Of a DNA stretch of 64,000 nt, positions 47,645 through 57,089 are shown in pieces; the stretch's first letter is position 1, and every line of letters starts with the position of its first letter. The stretch lies in assembly GCF_009861505.1 (NCBI RefSeq), contig NZ_WTFT01000003.1, positions 235,088 to 299,087 of the forward strand. Direction: 5' to 3'. Made by a program: the position numbers and the translations under genes. The stretch is from Pseudomonas izuensis. GTDB lineage: Bacteria; Pseudomonadota; Gammaproteobacteria; Pseudomonadales; Pseudomonadaceae. The notes under the pieces were generated by a model. It was not told the origin of the DNA. It did no database searches and worked only from the letters and a program-made list of their open reading frames with translations.

Positions 47645-48127
47645 TCAGTCCTCCGAACAGTCCTTTTCAATTTGACTCAAGGTGTCGAGATACACATGAG
47701 CCTGCTTGCGCAGATCCTCTTCCGAAGCGTGCTCAAGCACATACTCGAAACACAGCCGCGCCTTGGCGATCTTGCCCAGCGCGAGCTGACACTGACCGCT
47801 GTAAAACATCGGCCGCCAGTCGTTCTTGCCTTGGGTAAAGGCGATGGCATACAGGTCGATTGCCTTCTGGTGGTTCTGCTTGAGCTGCTGAACCGCCGCC
47901 AACCCCATCCAGTAATGGCTGTTGTAAAAGTCGTAGATGCACAGGAAGTGAAAGAACTTCTCGGCATCGTCGAGCCGACCCTGTTCATAAAACTGGTAAG
48001 CGAAGGCATACAAGCTGTTCATCTGCTCATCGCTGATGCCTTTCACATCTTTCAATGGTGCTCCTGCGAGCACCGCATCCACGACGTCAAGGGCGACCTG
48101 CTCGTCTTCTTTGTTGTTGCGACTCAT
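47645..48127 (-). CDS. sicA: translocator chaperone SicA (SycD/IpgC family)
   Basis: A 160-residue TPR chaperone that holds SipB and SipC in the cytoplasm before secretion. TPR-like helices are evident (LYAFAYQFYEQGRLDDAEKFF; HYWMGLAAVQQLKQNHQKA; FYSGQCQLALGKIAKA). In Salmonella SicA also acts with InvF as a co-activator, so this gene may feed back on expression. AGGAGTG precedes the ATG at 48127. A REP pair separates it from spaS. Confidence 0.93.
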   Translation of the reverse strand: MSRNNKEDEQVALDVVDAVLAGAPLKDVKGISDEQMNSLYAFAYQFYEQGRLDDAEKFFHFLCIYDFYNSHYWMGLAAVQQLKQNHQKAIDLYAIAFTQGKNDWRPMFYSGQCQLALGKIAKARLCFEYVLEHASEEDLRKQAHVYLDTLSQIEKDCSED

Positions 48128-48248
48128 CAGCCACACTCCTGAAAAAACGCCAGCGCTGCTGACGTGTGCATTGAGCCAAAGCGCTGGCGAGGGCGCTGCC
48201 AAATTGCGCTCATGCCAACGCCGGAATGGATAACGCCCCTGTCCTTTC

Positions 48249-48348
48249 TGTAGGAGCGAGCCTGCTCTCGATGGACGTTAACGATGACGCGGGTTGCCTG
48301 AATGAACGCGGCGCCTTCTCGACCATCGCCAGCAGGCTCGCTCCTACA
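48249..48348. repeat. REP palindrome pair inside the secretion island
   Basis: TGTAGGAGCGAGCCTGCT and an inverted copy AGCAGGCTCGCTCCTACA flank a 64-base centre. It is the only REP pair in the 27-kb island and sits between the machine genes and the translocon genes. Confidence 0.85.
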
Positions 48349-48364
48349 AGGACAAGGGTTGGGA

Positions 48365-49399
48365 TCAGGCTTGTTCGACCTGTTCGAGCCAGATCAACAG
48401 ACGCAGCACTTCTTCGACTTCCTGCATCTGGAGGAAGCTGTAGCGCTGGTGAGTCTTGAAGATCCGTCGGGCCAGGGCGATGTCGTTGATCACCGGTACA
48501 CCGACCTCTCTGGCATAGGCTCGAACCGCCAGGGCGCGCTGGTTGGTTTCCATCAGGGAGATAAATGGCAGCACGGTAATTTCCGGGCGGAAATACACAC
48601 CGATAGCGATGTGGGTCGGATTGGCGATGATCATCCGCGAGCTGCGCACGTCGGATTTAACCTGCTCCGACAGCAGCTCCATGTGCAAGTCACGGCGGCG
48701 GCTTTTGATTTCCGGGTTCCCGTCCTGCTCCTTGTGTTCGCGCTTGACCGAATCCTTGTCCATCATTTGATCTTTCATGAACAACGCGTATTCGCTGAGC
48801 GCATCGAGCACGACGATCAACAGGACACAGAGCAGAAACGCCAACACCAGCACCAGCAGCAAATGGCCCCAGATCGCAAACAGATCCGGTGCCTGGGCGA
48901 ACAGTTGGGCAAACAGCAATTGCCGCTGCGTGACCCAGACGATCCACAGCGCCAGGGCAAAACTGCCCAGGTACAGCAACGCTTTGACGGTGTCCTTGAC
49001 CGTGCGCAGGCTGAACAGTTTTTTGAAGCCATTGATCGGGTTCAACGCCCCGAGGTTCAGCTTCAAAGCTTCGCTGGCCAGGGCAAAACCGCTTTGCAGC
49101 AACGCCGGCAACGCGCTGGTCAAGACGCACACCAACAACAGCGGCAGCAGTGCCTTAAGCCCCGCCACCACCAACATCGCCGAGTACTTTTGCAGGTCGG
49201 CATCGAAGTCGCTGGCAATGATGCGTCGATAGACTTCCATGATTTCAATCAGCGAACTGTTGAACACCATGTAGGTGATACCGCACAGGGTCAGGCAAGT
49301 GATGACCAGATCCTTGGCCTTGAAGGTCTGCCCTTTGCGGGCAGCATCGCGCAGGCGCTTGGCTGTGGGTTTCTCAGTCTTCGAGGCGCTGGACGACAT
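48365..49399 (-). CDS. spaS: type III export gate switch protein SctU (SpaS)
   Basis: Membrane protein that switches substrate class from needle and rod to translocators. The 344-residue protein has four membrane helices in the first 210 residues and a cytoplasmic domain with the self-cleavage motif NPTH (IIANPTHIAIG). The N-terminus has SKTEKPTAKRLRDAARKG, typical of the FlhB/SctU family. The ATG at 49399 has GGGAGA upstream; it overlaps spaR by 26 bases. Confidence 0.95.
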   Translation of the reverse strand: MSSSASKTEKPTAKRLRDAARKGQTFKAKDLVITCLTLCGITYMVFNSSLIEIMEVYRRIIASDFDADLQKYSAMLVVAGLKALLPLLLVCVLTSALPALLQSGFALASEALKLNLGALNPINGFKKLFSLRTVKDTVKALLYLGSFALALWIVWVTQRQLLFAQLFAQAPDLFAIWGHLLLVLVLAFLLCVLLIVVLDALSEYALFMKDQMMDKDSVKREHKEQDGNPEIKSRRRDLHMELLSEQVKSDVRSSRMIIANPTHIAIGVYFRPEITVLPFISLMETNQRALAVRAYAREVGVPVINDIALARRIFKTHQRYSFLQMQEVEEVLRLLIWLEQVEQA

Positions 49400-50180
49400 C
49401 GACCGTCTCCCCATCGGCACCCAGATAATGCTCCAACGCCTGGGACTTCATCCCCATGCGCAGGACTTCGTCCGGCAGATGCACGCCGAAATACAGCATC
49501 AACACCACCAATGCCACCAGGCTCTTGACCGTCAGCGATACCGAAAACGCATTCATCTGCGGTGCGTATCGCGAGAGCAAACCCAGCAGCGCTTCGCTGA
49601 CCAACAGCGTGGCCACCACCGGTGCGCTGATGACGAGTGTCTTACTCACCAGTGCATCCAACAAACTCAAGATCGGTTGCAAATGCACCTCGCAGCCGTT
49701 CGCCGGTGCACAGATCCGGTAACTGTGGCCGACGGTTTCGAGCATCAACAACATGCCGCCGCCTTCGAGATACACCGCGGCGGCGAAAAGCTGGAGAAAG
49801 TTCGCCAGCTCTGAAGTGTCGACGCCGTTGGCCGGGTCTACCGTGCTGCTGAGCATCGCCCCGCGCTGGTTATCGATCAGGTTGCCCATGGCGTGTAGCA
49901 CCCAGAACGGCCAGCACAGCAGGCCTCCCAGCAATACGCCAATACCGGCTTCGCGCAGCAGCAGGCCAAAGAACGCCAACCCGTCGAGAGCCGGCAACGG
50001 CACACCGATGTAACTCCAGAACCCCAGCGCCACCAGCACGATGACCGCTTGACGCCCGGCACCGGTCAGCACGCCGCTGTTGAGAAACGGCAGCATGAAA
50101 AAAATCGGCGCCAGCCGTGCAACGCCCAGGATCGCGGCGGCGAACAACGCGTATAGATCGAAAAACAACGTGACCGACAT
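49374..50180 (-). CDS. spaR: type III export gate protein SctT (SpaR)
   Basis: A 268-residue polytopic membrane protein of the FliR/SctT family, part of the R-S-T export gate. Family signs include ARLAPIFFMLPFL near the N-terminus and GMLLMLETVGHSY. It begins 4 bases after spaQ and overlaps spaS. Confidence 0.94.
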   Translation of the reverse strand: MSVTLFFDLYALFAAAILGVARLAPIFFMLPFLNSGVLTGAGRQAVIVLVALGFWSYIGVPLPALDGLAFFGLLLREAGIGVLLGGLLCWPFWVLHAMGNLIDNQRGAMLSSTVDPANGVDTSELANFLQLFAAAVYLEGGGMLLMLETVGHSYRICAPANGCEVHLQPILSLLDALVSKTLVISAPVVATLLVSEALLGLLSRYAPQMNAFSVSLTVKSLVALVVLMLYFGVHLPDEVLRMGMKSQALEHYLGADGETVDVVQRLED

Positions 50181-50184
50181 CGGC

Positions 50185-50439
50185 CTAACTCAACGCCAGG
50201 CGCATGACTTCACGACTGAAATCGAGCAGGGTTTCGCCATACCAACCCGATAGCAGAAACAGGCACGCCGCCACCGACAGTAGTTTGAAACCGAACGGCA
50301 GCGTCTGCTCCTGCAACTGGGTCACGGTCTGGATCAACCCGACCACCAGGCCGACCACCGTGGCGACAATGATCGGCCAGGCCACCATCAGCAGAATCAG
50401 GTACAGGGTTTTGTTACCGGCATAGACCAGATCGTTCAT
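50185..50439 (-). CDS. spaQ: type III export gate protein SctS (SpaQ)
   Basis: An 84-residue protein with two membrane helices ([19 protein letters not shown] and [15 protein letters not shown] region), of the FliQ/SctS family. The family segment [17 protein letters not shown] lies between them. It lies between spaP and spaR. Confidence 0.95.
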   Translation of the reverse strand: MNDLVYAGNKTLYLILLMVAWPIIVATVVGLVVGLIQTVTQLQEQTLPFGFKLLSVAACLFLLSGWYGETLLDFSREVMRLALS

Positions 50440-50448
50440 GACCGCCCC

Positions 50449-51108
50449 CTACGCCAGCAAGGTCAGGTATTGCTTGACCAGCCCGGTCGACAGCAGCGCC
50501 CAGCCGTCCAGCGCGACGAACAACACCAGCTTGATCGGTACGGAGATGATCACCGGGCTCATCATCATCATGCCCAGCGCCAGCAGGATGCTGGAGATCA
50601 CCAGGTCGACGATCACGAAGGGCAAATACAGATAGAAGCCGATCTTGAAGGCGCTTTTGATTTCGCTCAGGGCATAGGCCGGCAGCAGTGAAAACAACGA
50701 GGGCGTGAGTTCTTCATCGGCAGGCAGGCCGACTTCGGACTCATCCTGAACCGTTTGGGCATGCTCGAAAAACAGCGCCAGTTCAGGGTCGGTGTACTTG
50801 CGCAGATAGTCCTTGTAGCCGCCCAATCCGTTCTCGGCGAAATTCACTACCGACTCGATATCGGTGAAGGCGACCGCTTCAGACTTGTAATAGCCATAAC
50901 CCTGTTTCATCACCGGCGTCATCACGAAAATCGCCAGCATCAAGGCGATCGCATTCAGCGCCATGTTCGACGGCACCTGCTGCAACCCCAAGGCATTGCG
51001 CACGATGACGAAGACAATGGAAAACTTGATGTAGCAGGTGCCTGCCGCCACCAAAAACGGCAGCAAGGACGCGAACGCCAGCAGCGCGATCAGCGAGACG
51101 TCATTCAT
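50449..51108 (-). CDS. spaP: type III export gate protein SctR (SpaP)
   Basis: A 219-residue core of the export gate, FliP/SctR family. The signature FKIGFYLYLPFVIVDLVIS and the following LLALGMMMMSP are present, with four predicted membrane helices. It overlaps spaO by 8 bases. Confidence 0.96.
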   Translation of the reverse strand: MNDVSLIALLAFASLLPFLVAAGTCYIKFSIVFVIVRNALGLQQVPSNMALNAIALMLAIFVMTPVMKQGYGYYKSEAVAFTDIESVVNFAENGLGGYKDYLRKYTDPELALFFEHAQTVQDESEVGLPADEELTPSLFSLLPAYALSEIKSAFKIGFYLYLPFVIVDLVISSILLALGMMMMSPVIISVPIKLVLFVALDGWALLSTGLVKQYLTLLA

Positions 51109-51388
51109 TGCGGATGTTCCGGTAGACCTCTAGCAACTCGACGCCCAATTGCTCGTCCAGTTGCACCAGTTCTCCACGGGCAACACACTTGCCATTGGCG
51201 CGAATCTCGATGTGATGGGCGGCATCGTCAGCCAGCGGGATCAGTTGCCCTTCGATGATCTGCGATAACGAGGCCAGATCGATTTGCTGGCTGGCGAGTA
51301 CGAACTCCAGGCGCACCGATAAAGAACCAAGGTCAATCCCGGGATCCGGCGTGTCCTGTTGATTGGCTTCGACCATGGTCGATTGCAT
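51101..51388 (-). CDS. predicted short SpaO isoform from an internal start
   Basis: Inside spaO an in-frame ATG at codon 211 is preceded by AAAGGGAA with about 5 bases of spacing, a far better site than most starts in the operon. It would give a 95-residue product equal to the last SPOA domain. Salmonella SpaO makes a very similar short form from codon 203, which is needed with the long form in the platform. The sequence shows the start; its use here is inferred. Confidence 0.65.
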   Translation of the reverse strand: MQSTMVEANQQDTPDPGIDLGSLSVRLEFVLASQQIDLASLSQIIEGQLIPLADDAAHHIEIRANGKCVARGELVQLDEQLGVELLEVYRNIRNE

Positions 51389-52018
51389 GTGTATTCCCTT
51401 TTCGTGAAACGTGAAAACGCCGAGGCATCGATCCGCCAGCCAACACTGGTGAGTGCGTTGAATGATCCGCAGGACATCGCCCTCTTTCAGCCGAATCAGA
51501 CTTGCAGGGTTCAGGTGACTGACGCCCAGCATTAGCTCCAGGCGTAGCGGCAAATCGCTCAGCCAGCACTCGGGACCGAGGGTTATGTGAGCGGCGCGTG
51601 CCGGGGGCAACTGCGTCAACCACACTCGCCCCCCTGGCGTGTCGAGCCACGGCACGTCGTGGGCGGGCAATTCCTTCGGATCGACGAGCTCGACGTCGGT
51701 AAGCGCCCGGTAGTGCAACGCCTCTACCTCCAGCGGCAAGGGCCGTGGCACTGCCCGAAACAACCCGGCGATGCTGGCCACCGGGCACTCGACCGCCAGT
51801 AACGACTGCAACTGTGCAATCGAGAGATGCAACCAGTCGCGGGCGACAATCAACCCTTGCCAGTCCGCGCCATCGCCTCGTGCGTGAAAACGCAAGTAGC
51901 CGGGTCGTCTTCGCGGACTGCCCATGCCGGCATCAATGCCAGCGCGCTGCCAGCGTTTAACCCATTGCGCACCGACGTGTGCTTGAACATTGAGCCGGCG
52001 CAACTTCAGCGTGCTCAT
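51101..52018 (-). CDS. spaO: type III sorting platform protein SctQ (SpaO)
   Basis: The 305-residue pod protein of the cytoplasmic sorting platform, with a low-complexity N-terminal half and two SPOA domains in the C-terminal half (LPLRLELMLGVSHLNPASLI; VRLEFVLASQQIDLASLSQI). It overlaps invJ by 4 bases. A strong internal start at 51388 suggests a separate short form. Confidence 0.92.
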   Translation of the reverse strand: MSTLKLRRLNVQAHVGAQWVKRWQRAGIDAGMGSPRRRPGYLRFHARGDGADWQGLIVARDWLHLSIAQLQSLLAVECPVASIAGLFRAVPRPLPLEVEALHYRALTDVELVDPKELPAHDVPWLDTPGGRVWLTQLPPARAAHITLGPECWLSDLPLRLELMLGVSHLNPASLIRLKEGDVLRIIQRTHQCWLADRCLGVFTFHEKGIHMQSTMVEANQQDTPDPGIDLGSLSVRLEFVLASQQIDLASLSQIIEGQLIPLADDAAHHIEIRANGKCVARGELVQLDEQLGVELLEVYRNIRNE

Positions 52019-52875
52019 GCCGGATGCTCGGATTGCTCCGCCTGTTCGTCATCCGGCGACTGATGGGAGCCCTGACGCTGCTGTTCACCGCCACTGTCAG
52101 TCAGTCGCCAGGCAGGCTCTCGGGCCGACTCGAAAGGTTCTTTCAGTTGCTCGAATACCAAAGCATTGCTAGGGCTGAGTTGCAGGTTTCGATTGAGCTC
52201 GTCAGGCACTCGACTGATCGTCACTTGCCCGTTGGCGGCGCCTTTGTTGAACGGCACCTGCAGCAAGCCCCGGTCCGGGCCCGGCAGGTTTTCAAGCGTT
52301 ACGTCGAGCGCCGGTGGCGGTAGCTGCGGTGTAGACAGAGGAGCAGCAGGTTGTGCAATCACCGGCGCATGGCGCGGTGTTTGAAGGCTCAATAAGGCTT
52401 CGGGCAATGGCTCATCGACGTTGGATGCCTGCGGCGCACTGGAATTGGTGACATGCACGGCCTGCCGTGGTTCGACCGTTGGGCGTTCAAACAACACCGG
52501 TTCATCTGCAATCGAAGGGAGCCGGTTCATGGGTGTTGGCGCTGTCACCCTGTCGATGAAGGCAGCAACAGGAACCATGGGTTGTGGTAACGGACGGTGT
52601 ATCGGCTTGCCGGGCAATGGGTCCTGTTTTGGATGAGACATCGTCACCGGAGTCGGAGCCTGTACTCCCTCGGGTTCAACATGGGCTGTTCTCCGGGGGG
52701 AACCCATCGCGGGCCGATGACGCAGGATCAAACTCGCCACAAGCTCCAGCACACCTTGCGGCAGCTCATCCTCTTGCGCCGGTACAAACGTATCTCGCAG
52801 CTCATCCGGGGAACCTTCGGACACGGTGTCCGGAGCCTGAACCGGCAAAGGTGAAATGACAGATACCTCTTTCAT
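52015..52875 (-). CDS. invJ: needle length regulator SctP (InvJ/SpaN)
   Basis: A 286-residue Pro/Gln-rich protein with no membrane helix or signal peptide, low complexity through the centre and a more ordered C-terminal third (GQVTISRVPDELNRNLQLSP). Length, position between spaM and spaO, and composition match InvJ/Spa32-type regulators, which are secreted and vary greatly in sequence. It overlaps both neighbours by 4 bases. Confidence 0.8.
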   Translation of the reverse strand: MKEVSVISPLPVQAPDTVSEGSPDELRDTFVPAQEDELPQGVLELVASLILRHRPAMGSPRRTAHVEPEGVQAPTPVTMSHPKQDPLPGKPIHRPLPQPMVPVAAFIDRVTAPTPMNRLPSIADEPVLFERPTVEPRQAVHVTNSSAPQASNVDEPLPEALLSLQTPRHAPVIAQPAAPLSTPQLPPPALDVTLENLPGPDRGLLQVPFNKGAANGQVTISRVPDELNRNLQLSPSNALVFEQLKEPFESAREPAWRLTDSGGEQQRQGSHQSPDDEQAEQSEHPA

Positions 52876-53327
52876 CGCCGAACTCCGCTCATCTCTTCGA
52901 CCTCTCGTTCTTCCCGACGCACCTGTTCAAGCCGTTGCGCACGCAACAACTGCTGGACAGACTGCTCGTACTTGTCATGTTTGCACTGCAGAAAACGCAG
53001 TTGCTCGCGCTGCTCTTGCAACGTTTTTTCGATCTGTCGCAACTGCTGGTCGACGCGATCACGCTCGACCCGCAACAGATCGATCTGCCGACGGATGACC
53101 GCCTGCCGCCGCAACAGCGCCAGCAGTTGCCCGTGATCCAGCACGCAGTCATTGGCGCGATGGCTGGCCAACAGGTTTTGCAGCGCTGTTTCTTGCCCCT
53201 CGAATCCGGCCCGTTCCTGCAACAGCGGTTGCAGTTGCTGCTGTGTACGCAGCACGGCCTGTTCGCCCCGTTGCCGACGAAACTGACTGAACGCCAACAG
53301 GCGTCGTCGATCAGGTAATAAGCTCAT
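52872..53327 (-). CDS. invI: ATPase stalk protein SctO (InvI/SpaM)
   Basis: A 151-residue protein that is almost wholly coiled coil ([35 protein letters not shown]), the central stalk linking the ATPase ring to InvA. It overlaps invC by 17 bases and invJ by 4. Confidence 0.85.
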   Translation of the reverse strand: MSLLPDRRRLLAFSQFRRQRGEQAVLRTQQQLQPLLQERAGFEGQETALQNLLASHRANDCVLDHGQLLALLRRQAVIRRQIDLLRVERDRVDQQLRQIEKTLQEQREQLRFLQCKHDKYEQSVQQLLRAQRLEQVRREEREVEEMSGVRR

Positions 53328-54597
53328 GCAAGCGCCTCAAGGTTTCGTCCGGTTCACAACATTCGCCGGTGGGCTGTCGCAACCACTGGTCGAGGGCGTC
53401 ACGGCGTTGCAGCGCGCGGTCGTTGGCGGCGTCCACGCCCTGGGTGTACTCGCCCATGTCGAGAAAAATCTGCAGTTGTTCGAGACGTGTCAGCGTTTCC
53501 CGGGTCGACGCCGCCAGTTGCTGTACCTGTGGCGTGGTGACTTGCGTCGCCACGCGACTGACACTGCGCAAGACATCGATCGCCGGGTAGTGACCTTTCG
53601 CCGCCAGGGCTCGGCTGAGGTAAACATGGCCATCGAGAATGGAGCGGATCTCCTCGGCGATCGGGTCAGGTTCATCATCACTTTCCAGCAGGACGGTGTA
53701 CCAGGCAGTGATGCTGCCGGAAGCGGTCACTCCGGGTCGCTCCAGCAGTCGCGGCAAGGCATCGAATACCGAGGCCGGATAGCCGCGCCGCGCCGGAGCT
53801 TCGCCTGCCGCCAGGGCCAGGTCGCGCCGGGCACGTGCATAGCGTGTCAACGAATCCAGCAACAACACCACACGCCGGCCCTGGTCACGAAAATACTCGG
53901 CGATGGCCGTGGCCTGGAGGGCCGAGTTGCAGCGATCCACCGACGAAACATCCGATGTGGCATACACCACCACGCAGCGGGAGCGCTTCTCGGACTGGCG
54001 CAGATGTTCGACGAACTCGGTCACTTCGCGCCCGCGCTCGCCAATCAGGCCGATGACAAAAACATCGGCATCGGTGTGATTGATCAGCATGTTGATCAAC
54101 GTGGTTTTGCCGGAACCGGCGGCGGCGAAGATGCCGATGCGCTGGCCGACACCGCAGGTCAGCAAGCCATCGATGACGCGAATTCCCGTGCATAGCGAGT
54201 CCACAACCGGACGCCGCTGCTGGTACGACGGCGGGTCGGCATCCACCGGACAGTCGCGCTGAGCCAGCGCCGTTGAAGGTGCCAGACGCTCCACGATAGT
54301 GCCCTGGGGATCGACCACGCTGCCGAGCAAGGCATCACTGCACGTCAGTTGCAGGGTCGAGCCCGTGGGCACAATCATCGACTCCCTGGACAAGCCTTTC
54401 GCATCGCCGAGCAAACTGAGTACGACGGTGTCGGGCTTGAAGCCGATGACCTGCGCCCTGGCCGCCACTTCAGGCAAGCGCCAATGGCGACGCACTTCAC
54501 AGATTTCGCCGATCACCACATTGCTCAGCACGGCTTCGATCAATGGGCCGCTCAGTCGCAAAGGATGGGCAGCCGTTCGCTCCAGCCGCCCGGTCAT
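53311..54597 (-). CDS. invC: type III secretion ATPase SctN (InvC)
   Basis: The hexameric ATPase that strips chaperones and unfolds cargo, 428 residues. Walker A is AAGSGKT (159-165), followed by [13 protein letters not shown], the Walker B region [15 protein letters not shown] and the [14 protein letters not shown] region. The ATG at 54597 overlaps the invB stop (ATGA); the longer open frame upstream lies within invB and is not used. Confidence 0.96.
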   Translation of the reverse strand: MTGRLERTAAHPLRLSGPLIEAVLSNVVIGEICEVRRHWRLPEVAARAQVIGFKPDTVVLSLLGDAKGLSRESMIVPTGSTLQLTCSDALLGSVVDPQGTIVERLAPSTALAQRDCPVDADPPSYQQRRPVVDSLCTGIRVIDGLLTCGVGQRIGIFAAAGSGKTTLINMLINHTDADVFVIGLIGERGREVTEFVEHLRQSEKRSRCVVVYATSDVSSVDRCNSALQATAIAEYFRDQGRRVVLLLDSLTRYARARRDLALAAGEAPARRGYPASVFDALPRLLERPGVTASGSITAWYTVLLESDDEPDPIAEEIRSILDGHVYLSRALAAKGHYPAIDVLRSVSRVATQVTTPQVQQLAASTRETLTRLEQLQIFLDMGEYTQGVDAANDRALQRRDALDQWLRQPTGECCEPDETLRRLHELIT

Positions 54598-55001
54598 AGG
54601 CGCAGAATGCCGCACAGTTCTTCGACCACCGCCACAAAATGGTCCAACGCCTGGGCGAAATTTCCGGCCTCGCTGAGGGCGTGCTGATTGCACATCAGCC
54701 GCAGTTCCAATTGCCCTTCTACCTCGCACAGATGCAACTGTCCGCTGCGGGACCAAGGGCAGCCTTGCAGTAAAATCTGCAACAACCGGTCGGCACTACG
54801 CCCCAATTGCAGAGACCCGATCTCCATCACCGCGGCCCAGACCCATACCTCTCCGTCCACATGACCGACGTTGATATTGGGCAAATCCTTCATCTGCATT
54901 TCAATAATGCTGTGACTGTCGAAGTGTCCGATCTGGCTGTCCATGCACCCACTGTGGCGCAGCGCTTCGCGCAACAGGTCGGCAATATCCATTGGCATCA
55001 T
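54594..55001 (-). CDS. invB: class IB secretion chaperone (InvB/SpaK)
   Basis: A small acidic chaperone of 135 residues that binds effector N-termini. The mixed alpha/beta pattern and the start [16 protein letters not shown] are typical. In SPI-1 InvB serves several effectors, including SipA. No SipA gene is present here, so its cargo is probably something else, such as the candidate effectors at 33872 or 42031. TAAGGA precedes the ATG. Confidence 0.8.
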   Translation of the reverse strand: MMPMDIADLLREALRHSGCMDSQIGHFDSHSIIEMQMKDLPNINVGHVDGEVWVWAAVMEIGSLQLGRSADRLLQILLQGCPWSRSGQLHLCEVEGQLELRLMCNQHALSEAGNFAQALDHFVAVVEELCGILRL

Positions 55002-55014
55002 TTACAGGTTTTCC

Positions 55015-57066
55015 TTACAGCGTCTTGATGACATTGACGGAGACTGTCTCGGAGACTTCGCCGAACGACATTACGTCCAGCTCCCGGAATCGCCCCTCGA
55101 TCAGCTTCTTGATGTAGCGCCTTACATCGACCGAACACAGCAACACCATGTCCTTGTGCGCGATGTGCACGCTGTCCAGACCGACAGTCAGTCGGTCCAT
55201 CAAATCCTCCGACTCGGCCGGCTCCAGGTTGATGAAACTGCCGCCCGAGGTTTGTCGAATGCCCCGCCGCACCACCTCTTCGAACTCCGGTGACAACAGC
55301 AGCACACGCAAGTCATTGCCCTGGGCGAACTTGTTGCTGATGTAGCGGGCCAATGCACCGCGAACGTGTTCGACCAGTGCCAGCACGTCCTTTTCCCGCG
55401 ATGCCCAATGAGCCAGCGACTCGAGAATGAGCTTCATGTTGCGCACGGAAATGCGCTCGCCGATCAACCGCTGCAGCACCTCGGCGATCTTTTGCACCGT
55501 GACGTGGCGATAGACTTCCTTGAGCAGATCGGGGTAGCGCGATTCCATTTCGTCCAGCAACTGCTTGGTTTCCTGCACCCCGAAAAATTCCTGGATGTTG
55601 CGCGCCAGCAGCGTGACCAGGCAGCGATAGCATTCCTCGTCCGCCGGGCGCAGGTGATACCCCAACTGCTGCACCCGCTCCCTGTCGGCGGCGTTGACCC
55701 AGACACCGCCCAAACGGTTGCTGTCGTTGCCACGCACCAGGGCAAAGCCCAGGGGCTCCAGCTCTGGCGAATAGTCGAGCAGGCGCCAGTGATCGAAATG
55801 GATATCGAACTGCTCGGCGCGCACTTCATTGATCAGCACCGCCACTTGATGGGTCGGCAATGCCTCGCTGGCACGCAGCTGCGGTTCCGGAATGCGCAAC
55901 CCGTAGTCGACGAAAAACTGGCTGCGAAAGCGCGCCGCCCAGCGGGCCTTGTTCAGTTCGTCCAGGCGCACCATGGGCACCAGCAACATCAAGGCGACGG
56001 TTTCGGTGGCAATGTTGTCGATGTCATCGAGCAGGCCCGGTCCGGTCTGCATCGCATCCCCCTGCGCAGGGGCCGGACGGCTGTCGCCTTGCCCTTCCAT
56101 CCTCGAAGCCTTGCGCTGTCGGAAGAACACCACCAGCGCCAGGGCAGCGGCAATGGGCAGGAAGGTCAGTAGCGGAAAACCGGGCAACAGGCCCACACCC
56201 ACCGCCAGCAGCGCCGTCACCCCCAGCACGAAGGGATGCCCCAGCATTTGCGCGAGCATGTTGCGCCCCAGGTTGCTGTCGTCACCGTTGACACGCGTCA
56301 CGATGAAACCGGCGCCGATGGCGATCAGCAACGCAGGAATCTGCGCCACCAAACCATCGCCAATGGTCAGCAGTGTGTAGGTCGACAAGGCCGTGGACAT
56401 GTCCATGCCCATCTGCCCGACCCCGATGGCCATGCCGCCGATGAAGTTGACGAAGATAATGATGATGCCGGCGATCGCATCGCCCTTGATGAACTTCATG
56501 GCGCCGTCGAACGAGCCGTACAGCTGGCTTTCACGTTCCAGCACGCTGCGCTTTTCTTTGGCCTCTTCGGCAGTAATGGCGCCCGCCTTGAGGTCACCGT
56601 CGATGCTCATTTGCTTGCCCGGCATACCGTCGAGCGAGAAACGCGCCGCGACTTCGGCCACCCGTTCCGAGCCCTTGGTGATCACGATGAACTGGACAAT
56701 GGTGACAATGGAAAAGATCACGAAACCCACCACCAGACTTTCGCCGATCACAAACTCACCGAACGACGCGATGATCTCCCCCGCATCGGCCTGACTGAGA
56801 ATCAGGCGGCTGGTGCTGATCGACAGGGCCAGGCGAAACAAGGTGGTCAACAGCAGCAACGCCGGGAAGGTCGAAAAACTGAGGATGCGTTCGATGTAGA
56901 ACGAACCCATGAACACCAGCAGTGAAATGACAATGTTCAGGCCGATGAGAAAATCCACCAGCGCCGTCGGCAGCGGAATGATCAACATGGCGATGATCAT
57001 CACCATCAGCGTCAGGATCAGCAGCTCCGGGCGAGCGCCGACGTTTCGCAAAAACACATTGAGCAT
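55015..57066 (-). CDS. invA: type III export gate protein SctV (InvA)
   Basis: The nonameric export gate, 683 residues. Eight membrane helices lie in the first half, including the FHIPEP-family stretch ALVDFLIGLNIVISLLVF and GMPGKQMSIDGDLKAG. The cytoplasmic ring domain fills the second half. The ATG at 57066 gives the usual N-terminus MLNVFLRNVGARPELL; codons upstream overlap invE. Confidence 0.96.
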   Translation of the reverse strand: MLNVFLRNVGARPELLILTLMVMIIAMLIIPLPTALVDFLIGLNIVISLLVFMGSFYIERILSFSTFPALLLLTTLFRLALSISTSRLILSQADAGEIIASFGEFVIGESLVVGFVIFSIVTIVQFIVITKGSERVAEVAARFSLDGMPGKQMSIDGDLKAGAITAEEAKEKRSVLERESQLYGSFDGAMKFIKGDAIAGIIIIFVNFIGGMAIGVGQMGMDMSTALSTYTLLTIGDGLVAQIPALLIAIGAGFIVTRVNGDDSNLGRNMLAQMLGHPFVLGVTALLAVGVGLLPGFPLLTFLPIAAALALVVFFRQRKASRMEGQGDSRPAPAQGDAMQTGPGLLDDIDNIATETVALMLLVPMVRLDELNKARWAARFRSQFFVDYGLRIPEPQLRASEALPTHQVAVLINEVRAEQFDIHFDHWRLLDYSPELEPLGFALVRGNDSNRLGGVWVNAADRERVQQLGYHLRPADEECYRCLVTLLARNIQEFFGVQETKQLLDEMESRYPDLLKEVYRHVTVQKIAEVLQRLIGERISVRNMKLILESLAHWASREKDVLALVEHVRGALARYISNKFAQGNDLRVLLLSPEFEEVVRRGIRQTSGGSFINLEPAESEDLMDRLTVGLDSVHIAHKDMVLLCSVDVRRYIKKLIEGRFRELDVMSFGEVSETVSVNVIKTL

Positions 57067-57089
57067 GGCAGGTCGGTTCCGCAAAAAAG

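Noticed and set aside
48365..51108. spaP-Q-R-S as flagellar fliP-Q-R-flhB genes
   Set aside because: The neighbours are needle, secretin and translocon genes, no flagellar genes are present, and the proteins match the secretion branch in length and context.
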